Of a stretch of 12,937 nt of DNA, positions 6,424-12,937 are shown piece by piece; the first letter of the stretch is position 1; each line of letters starts with the position of its first letter. Under the pieces are notes generated by a model, which worked only from the letters and a program-made list of their open reading frames with translations, was not told the origin of the DNA and searched no databases. Position numbers and translations under genes: made by a program. Origin of the DNA: an uncultured Lachnospiraceae bacterium (GTDB lineage Bacteria; Bacillota_A; Clostridia; Lachnospirales; Lachnospiraceae); contig CATLIP010000037.1 in assembly GCA_949957035.1 (NCBI GenBank), forward strand, positions 1-12,937, written 5' to 3'.

Positions 6424-7227
6424 ATGAGATTCAGACCTTGCATCGATATCCATAACGGAACCGTAAAACAGATTGTAGGCGGAAGTTTAAAAGACGAAGA
6501 AAACCAAGCGGTGGAAAACTATTCGGCCGCCCAGAATGCAGAGTATTTCGCTCATTTATATAGGAAGGACGGGTTAAAAGGAGGCCATGTGATTCTGCTG
6601 AACCCGCTTTCCTCAGAATATTACGAGCAGACCAGGCGGCAGGCTTTGAAGGCATTAGAGGAATACCCGGGCGGCCTGCAGATTGGAGGCGGAATTACTG
6701 CCGAAAATGCCGGGGCATACATCGAAGCCGGGGCAAGCCATGTAATCGTTACCTCCTATGTTTTCAAAGACGGCGAAATCCACTGGAACCGTATGGAGCA
6801 GTTGTGCCGTACCGTAGGGAAGGAACACGTGGTAATCGACCTAAGCTGTAGGAAAAAAGAAGACGGTTATTATATCGTAACAAACCGTTGGCAGACTTTC
6901 ACCAACGTAAAGCTGACCTGTGAAATCCTGGACAAAATTGCTGGTTACTGCGATGAATTTCTGGTACATGGCGTGGACGTGGAGGGGAAAGCCTCCGGCG
7001 TCGAGGACGGGCTTGTGAAGCTGTTAAGCACACGGCAAAAGATACCAACCACTTACGCCGGTGGAATCGGAAGCCTTGAAGATTTGGAGCATTTCCGCAA
7101 GATTTCCGGGGGGCGGCTGGATTTTACCATCGGAAGCGCCCTGGACCTTTTCGGCGGAAAGATTCCTTATGAATATGTAAAAAATATTGCTGATATACCC
7201 TTAAAACAGATACAAACGGAAAATTAA
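6424..7227 (+). CDS. hisA: Phosphoribosylformimino-AICAR-P isomerase, eukaryote-type HisA
   Basis: A 267-residue (beta-alpha)8 barrel enzyme. It converts ProFAR to PRFAR, the fourth step of histidine synthesis, in the cytoplasm. The sequence follows the eukaryotic HIS6 pattern more than typical bacterial HisA: CIDIHNGTVKQIVGGSL at the start (Asp8 catalytic), VVIDLSCRK with Asp139, WQTFT, EFLVHGVDVEG, YAGGIGS and FTIGSALDLFGG (phosphate-binding ends). It is about 20 residues longer than standard bacterial HisA (about 240-245). The start follows AAAGGAG with a short spacer, 11 nt after the paaK stop, so the two are probably co-transcribed. No other his gene is in the window, so this copy is away from any his operon here. 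Whether the genome has a second HisA cannot be seen. Identity is strong; the reason for its pairing with paaK is unclear. Confidence 0.93.
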   Translation: MRFRPCIDIHNGTVKQIVGGSLKDEENQAVENYSAAQNAEYFAHLYRKDGLKGGHVILLNPLSSEYYEQTRRQALKALEEYPGGLQIGGGITAENAGAYIEAGASHVIVTSYVFKDGEIHWNRMEQLCRTVGKEHVVIDLSCRKKEDGYYIVTNRWQTFTNVKLTCEILDKIAGYCDEFLVHGVDVEGKASGVEDGLVKLLSTRQKIPTTYAGGIGSLEDLEHFRKISGGRLDFTIGSALDLFGGKIPYEYVKNIADIPLKQIQTEN

Positions 7228-7253
7228 CAGTTTGTAAACACTTTATAAATTAG

Positions 7254-7282
7254 TTGAATTGACTTATAGATAGTGTTATTAT
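7254..7282 (+). promoter_or_regulatory. Promoter of secA
   Basis: TTGAAT (7254-7259) and TATTAT (7277-7282) are 17 nt apart, close to the sigma-A consensus. An overlapping TTGACT at 7259-7264 could serve TAGGAT at 7284-7289 with a longer 19-nt spacer. This lies in the 107-nt gap between hisA and secA and gives a leader of about 45 nt. No intrinsic terminator for hisA was found in the gap. Confidence 0.6.
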
Positions 7283-7334
7283 GTAGGATAAAGTGGTTTA
7301 CCATGGCTAAATTAGTGATAAGGAGCTATCCGAT

Positions 7335-9902
7335 ATGGGGTTAATGCAGAAATTATTTGGAACACATAGTGAGAATGAGTTAAAGAGAATCTATCCGATT
7401 GTAGATGCAGTGGAGGCTCTTGAGCCGGAGATGCAGAAGCTTTCGGACAGTGAATTAAAGGATAAGACCAGAGAATTTAAGGAGAGGCTTACAAGCGGCG
7501 AGGCCACTCTTGATGACATCCTGCCCGAGGCGTATGCTGTCGTAAGGGAGGCGTCTGTGCGTGTGCTGGGGATGCGGCATTTCCGCGTCCAGATTATCGG
7601 CGGTATTATCCTGCATCAGGGACGTATTTCCGAGATGCGTACCGGTGAAGGAAAGACGTTGGTGTCCACCCTTCCGGCTTACTTAAATGCCCTGACAGGA
7701 GAGGGCGTACATGTGGTAACGGTCAACGACTATCTGGCAAAGCGTGACGCCGAGTGGATGGGACAGGTACATGAGTTTTTAGGACTGACCGTAGGCGTCG
7801 TGCTTAACGGCATGGACAATGACGAGCGCCGCGCCGCGTACAATTGTGACATAACTTACGTGACCAACAATGAACTTGGGTTCGACTACCTGAGGGACAA
7901 CATGGTCATTTACAAGGAACAGCTTGTGCAGAGAGGCTTGAAATATGCCATCATCGACGAGGTGGATTCCGTACTGATTGACGAAGCCCGTACGCCTCTG
8001 ATTATTTCCGGGCAGAGCGGCAAGTCCACGAAGCTTTATGAGGCCTGCGACATCTTAGCACGCCAGTTAGAGCGGGGGGAAGCCAGCGGCGAGTTCAGCA
8101 AGATGAACGCCATTATGGGCGAGGAGATTGAGGAGACGGGAGACTTTATCGTCAATGAGAAGGAAAAGAATATCAACCTGACAGAAGACGGTGTACAGAA
8201 GGTGGAAAAGTTCTTCCATATCGAGAACCTTGCGGATTCGGAGAACTTAGAGATTCAGCATAATATTATTTTAGCGTTGCGCGCCCACAATCTGATGTTC
8301 AAGGACAAGGATTATGTGGTGAAAGAGGACGAAGTCCTGATTGTAGACGAGTTCACCGGGCGTATTATGCCGGGACGCCGTTATTCGGATGGTCTGCATC
8401 AGGCAATCGAGGCGAAGGAGCATGTGAAGGTGAAGCGGGAGAGCAAGACCCTTGCCACCATCACCTTCCAGAACTTGTTCAACAAGTTTGCCAAGAAGGC
8501 GGGTATGACCGGTACGGCGCTGACGGAGGAGAAGGAGTTCCGTGAGATTTACGGGATGGACGTCATTGAGATTCCGACCAACGTGCCGGTACAGAGGAAA
8601 GATTTGGACGACGCCGTGTATAAGACACAGAAGGAGAAGTTTAAAGCAGTCTGCGACGCCATTGAAGAGGCCCACAGCAGGCATCAGCCGGTACTGGTTG
8701 GTACGATTACCATTGAAAATTCTGAGCTTTTGAGCGGTATGCTGAAACGGCGGGGAATCAAACATAACGTGCTGAATGCCAAGTTCCATGAGATGGAGGC
8801 GGAGATTGTGGCGCAGGCAGGTATTCATGACGCCGTGACTATCGCTACGAATATGGCGGGACGTGGTACGGATATCAAGCTGGACGACGAGGCGAAGGCG
8901 GCCGGAGGTCTTAAAATCATCGGAACGGAGCGGCATGAGTCCAGACGTATCGATAATCAGTTAAGAGGACGTTCCGGACGTCAGGGAGATCCGGGAGAAT
9001 CCAGATTCTACATTTCCCTGGAGGATGATTTGATGCGTCTGTTCGGCTCAGAAAGGCTGATGAGTATATTTACGGCTCTTGGCGTGGAAGACGGGGAGCA
9101 GATTGAGCATAAGATGCTCTCAAGCGCCATTGAGAAGGCACAGCAGAAGATTGAGGCGAATAACTTTGGAATCCGTAAGAACCTGCTGGATTATGACCAG
9201 GTCATGAATGAGCAGAGAGAGATTATTTACGAAGAGAGACGCCGGGTACTGGACGGAGAGAATATGCGGGATTCCATTTTCCATATGATGAATGAATATG
9301 TGGAAAATGTGGTAGATATGGTGACTGGAAAGGACCAGGATTATGACGAGTGGAACCTGGCAGAGCTGAACCTGACGATTCACAATACCATACCGATTGC
9401 GGCGGTCACGGAAGAAGACGTAAGAGGAATGGGGCAGAAGGAATTGAAGCATCTGCTGAAAGAACGTGCGGCAAAGGCGTATGAGGCGAAGGAATCCGAA
9501 TTCCCGGAGCCGGAGCATGTCCGTGAGGTGGAGCGTGTCTTCCTGTTGAAGGTGATTGACGCAAAGTGGATGGCACACATCGACGACATGGATCAGCTCC
9601 GTCAGGGAATTGGACTGCAGGCTTACGGTCAGCGTGACCCTAAGGTAGAGTACAAGATGCTGGGATACGACATGTTCGACGAGATGACGAAGGGGATTGC
9701 GGCGGATACCATCCGGGCGTTGTTCCATATCCGTATCGAGCAGAAGGTAGAGCGTGAGCAGGTGGCGAAGGTGACAGGAACCAACCGGGATGAAAGCGCT
9801 GCGCGGGCGCCTAAGAAACGGGCGGATAAGAAGGTATACCCCAACGATCCATGTCCGTGCGGAAGCGGGAAGAAGTATAAGCAGTGCTGCGGGCGTAAAT
9901 AG
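7335..9902 (+). CDS. secA: Preprotein translocase ATPase SecA
   Basis: An 855-residue protein, standard length. It is the cytoplasmic/membrane-associated motor that pushes unfolded secretory proteins through SecYEG by ATP hydrolysis. Seen in order: Walker A MRTGEGKT (101-108), [28 protein letters not shown], the DEVD box (208-211) within [41 protein letters not shown] of the preprotein-binding region, [17 protein letters not shown], and [23 protein letters not shown] of the second helicase domain. The helical scaffold and wing domain follow, and the tail ends in a zinc-binding C-x-C-x8-CC motif (Cys840, 842, 851, 852). The start has AAGGAG at 7320-7325 with a 9-nt spacer. It is the first gene after its own promoter; prfB follows after 44 nt, so the two may share a transcript, as in many Firmicutes. 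Confidence 0.98.
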   Translation: MGLMQKLFGTHSENELKRIYPIVDAVEALEPEMQKLSDSELKDKTREFKERLTSGEATLDDILPEAYAVVREASVRVLGMRHFRVQIIGGIILHQGRISEMRTGEGKTLVSTLPAYLNALTGEGVHVVTVNDYLAKRDAEWMGQVHEFLGLTVGVVLNGMDNDERRAAYNCDITYVTNNELGFDYLRDNMVIYKEQLVQRGLKYAIIDEVDSVLIDEARTPLIISGQSGKSTKLYEACDILARQLERGEASGEFSKMNAIMGEEIEETGDFIVNEKEKNINLTEDGVQKVEKFFHIENLADSENLEIQHNIILALRAHNLMFKDKDYVVKEDEVLIVDEFTGRIMPGRRYSDGLHQAIEAKEHVKVKRESKTLATITFQNLFNKFAKKAGMTGTALTEEKEFREIYGMDVIEIPTNVPVQRKDLDDAVYKTQKEKFKAVCDAIEEAHSRHQPVLVGTITIENSELLSGMLKRRGIKHNVLNAKFHEMEAEIVAQAGIHDAVTIATNMAGRGTDIKLDDEAKAAGGLKIIGTERHESRRIDNQLRGRSGRQGDPGESRFYISLEDDLMRLFGSERLMSIFTALGVEDGEQIEHKMLSSAIEKAQQKIEANNFGIRKNLLDYDQVMNEQREIIYEERRRVLDGENMRDSIFHMMNEYVENVVDMVTGKDQDYDEWNLAELNLTIHNTIPIAAVTEEDVRGMGQKELKHLLKERAAKAYEAKESEFPEPEHVREVERVFLLKVIDAKWMAHIDDMDQLRQGIGLQAYGQRDPKVEYKMLGYDMFDEMTKGIAADTIRALFHIRIEQKVEREQVAKVTGTNRDESAARAPKKRADKKVYPNDPCPCGSGKKYKQCCGRK

Positions 9903-9946
9903 CTAAGCAGCTATAGATAGAAAGAATATAAGAAAGAGGTGATAAG

Positions 9947-11054
9947 ATGGTTGAATTAGATCAGTTCAAGACACTGATGAATGCATATGAAGAACCTCTT
10001 GCCGAGATGAGGGATTCACTTTGACCTGGCAGGGAAGGAAAGACGGATTGAGGAACTGCAGCACAAGATAGAGGAGCCGGGCTTCTGGGACGATCCGGAA
10101 GAGTCCCAGCGGTTCATGAAGGAACTGAAAACTCTGGAAGAGCAGGTGGATACCATCAAGAAGCTGTATACGGCTTACGATGATATCAACCTGTTGATTG
10201 AGATGGGATACGAGGAAAACGACGCTTCCATGGCGGAAGAAATCCGGACGGAGATTCAGGAGTTCGAGGCAGTGTTCGAGGGGCTTCGTATTCAGACGCT
10301 TTTGTCGGGAGAATATGATTCCTGTAATGCCATTGTGACCATCCATGCAGGTGCGGGCGGGACGGAATCCTGCGACTGGGCCAGCATGCTCTACCGGATG
10401 TACAGCCGATGGTCGGAGAGGAAGGGATTCTCAATCCAGGTGCTTGACTATCTGGACGGGGATATCACGGGCATCAAAGCCATAACCTTTGAGGTAAATG
10501 GAGAGAATGCTTACGGCTATCTAAAATCAGAAAAGGGCGTCCACCGTTTAGTGCGGATTTCTCCGTTCAATGCGGCGGGCAAGCGGCAGACTTCCTTTGC
10601 GTCCTGCGACGTAGTGCCGGATATTGAGGATGAGATTGATATCGAGATTGCAGAGGATGATTTGAAGATTGACACGTACCGGGCAAGCGGCGCGGGAGGG
10701 CAGCATGTCAATAAGACGTCATCGGCAATCCGTATTACTCATCTGCCTACGGGGATTGTAGTGCAGTGCCAGAACGAGCGTTCCCAGCACCACAACAAAG
10801 AGAAGGCAATGCAGATGTTAAAGGTGAAATTACAGCTTTTGAAGGAACAGGAACAGGCGGACAAGGTGTCGGATATCCGTGGAGAAGTGAAGGAAATCGG
10901 ATTTGGAAACCAGATTCGTTCTTATGTGATGCAGCCTTATACCATGGTGAAGGACCACAGAACCAATGTGGAGAACAGCAATGTGACGGCGGTCTTAGAC
11001 GGCGGTATTGATCTGTTCATGAACGCATATCTGAAACAGTCAGTGAATATCTGA
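9947..11054 (+). CDS. prfB: Peptide chain release factor 2, with programmed +1 frameshift (9947-10021 joined to 10023-11054)
   Basis: RF2 ends translation at UGA and UAA. The short first frame starts at ATG 9947 (AAAGAGGTGAT upstream) and encodes 25 residues up to CTT, then an in-frame TGA at 10022-10024. A +1 slip on CTT continues in the next frame as DLAGKERRIEEL, giving 368 residues in all. After the shift, SPF falls at residues 205-207 (stop codon recognition) and GGQ at 250-252 (peptide release), the same numbers as in E. coli RF2, which confirms the joined reading. Other family motifs are GAGGTESCDWASML and RITHLPTGIVVQCQNERSQHHNK. An automated call limited to one frame would begin at about 10116 and lose roughly 56 residues. 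The stop lies inside a 20-nt tandem duplication. Gene order secA-prfB is common in Firmicutes. hom follows after 35 nt. Confidence 0.96.
10010..10025 (+). promoter_or_regulatory. prfB programmed frameshift site (autoregulatory)
   Basis: AGGG at 10010-10013 acts as the internal Shine-Dalgarno-like stimulator, followed by the slippery CTT (10019-10021), TGA stop (10022-10024) and C. This is the classic CTT-TGA-C signal: when RF2 is scarce the ribosome pauses at TGA and slips +1, making more RF2. The stimulator matches AGGGGG only partly. Confidence 0.93.
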
Positions 11055-11068
11055 AACAGCCAGTGAAT
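11029..11068 (+). repeat. 20-bp tandem duplication across the prfB stop codon
   Basis: ATCTGAAACAGTCAGTGAAT (11029-11048) is followed directly by the same 20 nt with one change, T to C (11049-11068). The prfB stop TGA (11052-11054) lies within the second copy, so RF2 ends in YLKQSVNI. If the second copy followed the coding frame directly, the end would read LKQPVNS and stop at TAG (11072-11074). This suggests that the duplication reset the C-terminus and pushed the old tail into the spacer before hom. Confidence 0.8.
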
Positions 11069-11089
11069 AGTTAGAGGAGGGACAGCAAG

Positions 11090-12313
11090 ATGGTAAATAT
11101 AGCAGTTATGGGGTATGGGACGGTAGGCTCCGGCGTTGTGGAGGTGGTGAACACCAATGGCGCGCGTATCAACCAGAGAATCGGGGATGAGCTGAATATC
11201 AAGTATGTGCTGGACTTGCGGGATTTTCCAGGAGATCCTGTACAGGAGAAGATTATCCATGATTTCGAGACGATTATTGGGGACGACGAGATTCAGATTG
11301 TGGTGGAGGTGATGGGGGGCATTGAGCCTGCTTATACCTTTGTAAAGCGATGTCTCCAGGCGGGAAAGAGCGTGGCCACGTCCAACAAGGCGTTGGTGGC
11401 AAAACATGGGGCAGAGCTTCTGTCCATTGCCGAGGAGCAGAACATTAATTTCCTGTTTGAGGCCAGCGTTGGCGGCGGAATACCCATTATCCGCCCTCTC
11501 AATTCTTCCCTGACGGCAGATGAGATTGAGGAAATCACAGGCATCCTGAATGGAACCACCAACTATATGCTGACAAAGATGTTCTATGAGGGAGCGGACT
11601 ACGATACGGTCTTAAAAGAAGCGCAGGCCAACGGTTATGCGGAGAGAAATCCTGAGGCGGACGTAGAAGGGTATGACGCCTGCAGGAAGATTGCGATTCT
11701 GTCTTCGCTGATTTCCGGGCAGCAGGTGGATTTCGAGGATATTTACTGTGAAGGAATTACCGAAATTACAGTGGAGGATATGAAGTATGCCCGGGCAATG
11801 GGAACCACCATCAAGCTTCTGGCGTCCAGCAAACGCCATGGGGGAAACAGGCTCCATGCCATCGTGGCTCCCTGTATGCTGTATCCGCAGCACCCCCTCT
11901 ATAATGTGAACGGGGTATTTAATTCCATTTTCGTACATGGAAATGTTCTTGGAGACGCCATGTTCTACGGCAGCGGCGCGGGAAAGCTTCCGACGGCCAG
12001 CGCTGTAGTGGCGGACGTGGTGGATGCGGCAAAGCATCTGAACCGGAATATTATGACCATGTGGAAACAGGAGAAGCTCAAACTTGAGGATAAAGCAGAC
12101 GCGAAACGCCGCTTCTTTGTACGTATCAAGGGAGAAAAAGAGGAGATGCTGCCAAAGCTTAGGGATTCCTTTGGGGAGATCGAAGTGGTGGAAGTAAAAG
12201 AACTTGAGGGAGAATTTGGGTTTGTCACTCCGGTCATGATGGAGGGAGACTATGCGACCAGGGCAAATATCTACAGAGATGAGATTCTGCACATGATACG
12301 TGTGGAAGGATAG
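11090..12313 (+). CDS. hom: Homoserine dehydrogenase
   Basis: A 407-residue enzyme that reduces aspartate semialdehyde to homoserine with NAD(P)H, at the branch to threonine and methionine. The Rossmann loop GYGTVGSG is at residues 8-15, followed by VATSNKALVAKHG, EASVGGGIPIIRPL and NGTTNYML. The family signature ANGYAERNPEADVEGYDACRK ends at Lys200, the catalytic lysine by family comparison. The C-terminal part (from about residue 340, RRFFVRIKGEKEEML) fits a single ACT domain, the usual site of feedback control by threonine. It is monofunctional, with no fused aspartate kinase. The start has GAGGAGGG with a spacer of about 8 nt. It lies 35 nt after prfB and 46 nt before a gene of the proposed-homoserine-kinase family, which points to a threonine pathway pair. 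Confidence 0.97.
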   Translation: MVNIAVMGYGTVGSGVVEVVNTNGARINQRIGDELNIKYVLDLRDFPGDPVQEKIIHDFETIIGDDEIQIVVEVMGGIEPAYTFVKRCLQAGKSVATSNKALVAKHGAELLSIAEEQNINFLFEASVGGGIPIIRPLNSSLTADEIEEITGILNGTTNYMLTKMFYEGADYDTVLKEAQANGYAERNPEADVEGYDACRKIAILSSLISGQQVDFEDIYCEGITEITVEDMKYARAMGTTIKLLASSKRHGGNRLHAIVAPCMLYPQHPLYNVNGVFNSIFVHGNVLGDAMFYGSGAGKLPTASAVVADVVDAAKHLNRNIMTMWKQEKLKLEDKADAKRRFFVRIKGEKEEMLPKLRDSFGEIEVVEVKELEGEFGFVTPVMMEGDYATRANIYRDEILHMIRVEG

Positions 12314-12359
12314 CCCTTGCGTTACGTGTCCGATAAGAGAAAATGGGAGTGAGATAACA

Positions 12360-12937
12360 ATGAAATATGTAATTATTCTGAGCGACGGGATGGCGGGAAG
12401 ACCTCTTGAGAAGCTGGGGGGAAGGACGACCCTTGAGGCGGCGCATACTCCGTTCATGGACAGTCTTGCACCGGTGTCAGAGCTTGGCATGGCGTCTATG
12501 GTTCCGGAGGGGATGGCGCCGGGGAGCGATACGGCGAACCTGTCGGTTATGGGTTATGACCCCAGGGTCTACTATACGGGAAGATCTCCGTTAGAGGCGC
12601 TGAGCATCGGCGTGGATATGGAGGATACGGACGTGTCTTTCCGGTGTAATTTGGTGTCATTGTCGGAGGAGGACGCAGCTTATGAAGAACAGACCATCTT
12701 AGACCACAGCTCTGACGAGATCGACACGGCGGATGCGGCTATATTAATAGAAGCGTTGAAAGAAGGGATTGGGGCAGAGGGATATGGGTTCTATGTGGGT
12801 ACCAGTTACCGCCACCTTCTGATTCAGAAGAATGGCAGGACGGCAGAACTGACCCCGCCCCACGATATCCTGACACAGCGGATCGGAGCGTATCTTCCGG
12901 AAGACAGAATCTTGCGGGATATGATGGAGAGAAGCTA
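12360..12937 (+). CDS. apgM: Archaeal-type cofactor-independent phosphoglycerate mutase family protein, probable homoserine kinase; 3' end off window
   Basis: The first 192 residues of an alkaline-phosphatase-superfamily protein. SDGMAG (residues 8-13) gives the first metal-binding Asp9, and APGSDTANLSVMGYDP (53-68) carries the nucleophilic Ser56 and the family's typical context. The later stretches FRCNLVSL and YRHLLI...LTPPHD also fit. The start follows GGAG with a 10-nt spacer. In bacteria lacking ThrB, members of this family placed beside hom or thrC have been proposed as homoserine kinases rather than glycolytic mutases (the 'proposed homoserine kinase' subfamily). Direct adjacency to hom supports that reading here. 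The name apgM reflects the family only. The C-terminal half, with the remaining metal ligands, is outside the window. Confidence 0.9.
   Translation, partial: MKYVIILSDGMAGRPLEKLGGRTTLEAAHTPFMDSLAPVSELGMASMVPEGMAPGSDTANLSVMGYDPRVYYTGRSPLEALSIGVDMEDTDVSFRCNLVSLSEEDAAYEEQTILDHSSDEIDTADAAILIEALKEGIGAEGYGFYVGTSYRHLLIQKNGRTAELTPPHDILTQRIGAYLPEDRILRDMMERS

Noticed and set aside
8271..8936. Minus-strand open frame of 221 codons opposite secA
   Set aside because: Mirror of the conserved SecA helicase region; composition is typical of an antisense shadow.
9901..9925. Possible terminator after secA (TAGCT-AAGC-AGCTA hairpin)
   Set aside because: The stem is only 5 bp, overlaps the secA stop and has no T-run behind it; secA and prfB probably share a transcript.
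11612..12490. Minus-strand open frame of 292 codons opposite hom
   Set aside because: It lies almost wholly opposite hom, its translation shows no recognisable domain, and it has no plausible ribosome site or promoter; hom is certain.
1..12937. CRISPR arrays, tRNA or rRNA genes, insertion sequences, integrase or att sites
   Set aside because: Read through on both strands; no regularly spaced repeats, cloverleaf-like segments, transposase motifs or terminal inverted repeats were found.

Overview
The window looks like a chromosomal segment of an anaerobic, gut-type Clostridia, most likely Lachnospiraceae. The support is strong AGGAGG-type ribosome binding sites, GC content near 50% in most genes, a ferredoxin-linked 2-oxoacid oxidoreductase, a SecA with a C-terminal zinc tail, and hom followed by a phosphoglycerate-mutase-family gene. 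Genus and species cannot be told from the sequence alone. No CRISPR array, tRNA, rRNA, insertion sequence or phage structural gene is visible.

Left part (1-1464): a partial minus-strand gene for a small PQ-loop (SemiSWEET-sized) membrane protein diverges from a LysR-type regulator gene. The region between them holds a near-consensus sigma-A promoter pointing at the regulator. A perfect 12-bp inverted repeat lies at the expected transcription start, and a decayed partial copy of the regulator's own 5' end lies between that and the start codon.

Middle (1534-7227): iorA and iorB overlap and encode indolepyruvate:ferredoxin oxidoreductase. A paaK-family aryl-CoA ligase gene follows further on, and 11 nt after it a eukaryote-type hisA. 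Between iorB and paaK sit about 300 nt with a promoter, several hairpins and an intrinsic terminator (candidate riboswitch, attenuator or small RNA). Next comes an AT-rich gene for a PBECR4-like protein. These two elements look inserted into an otherwise coherent aryl-acid/aryl-CoA module, with LysR as its likely regulator.

Right part (7254-12937): housekeeping genes on the plus strand: secA with its own promoter, prfB with the programmed +1 frameshift, hom, and the start of an archaeal-type cofactor-independent phosphoglycerate mutase family gene that probably supplies homoserine kinase activity next to hom. This last gene runs off the right edge.

The points most worth following up are the unidentified structured RNA at about 4058-4231 with the PBECR4-like gene behind it, the lysR promoter/operator with its duplicated 5' end, the eukaryote-type HisA away from a his operon, and two small tandem duplications (inside iorA and at the prfB stop). 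Nothing here is clearly a new multi-gene system.
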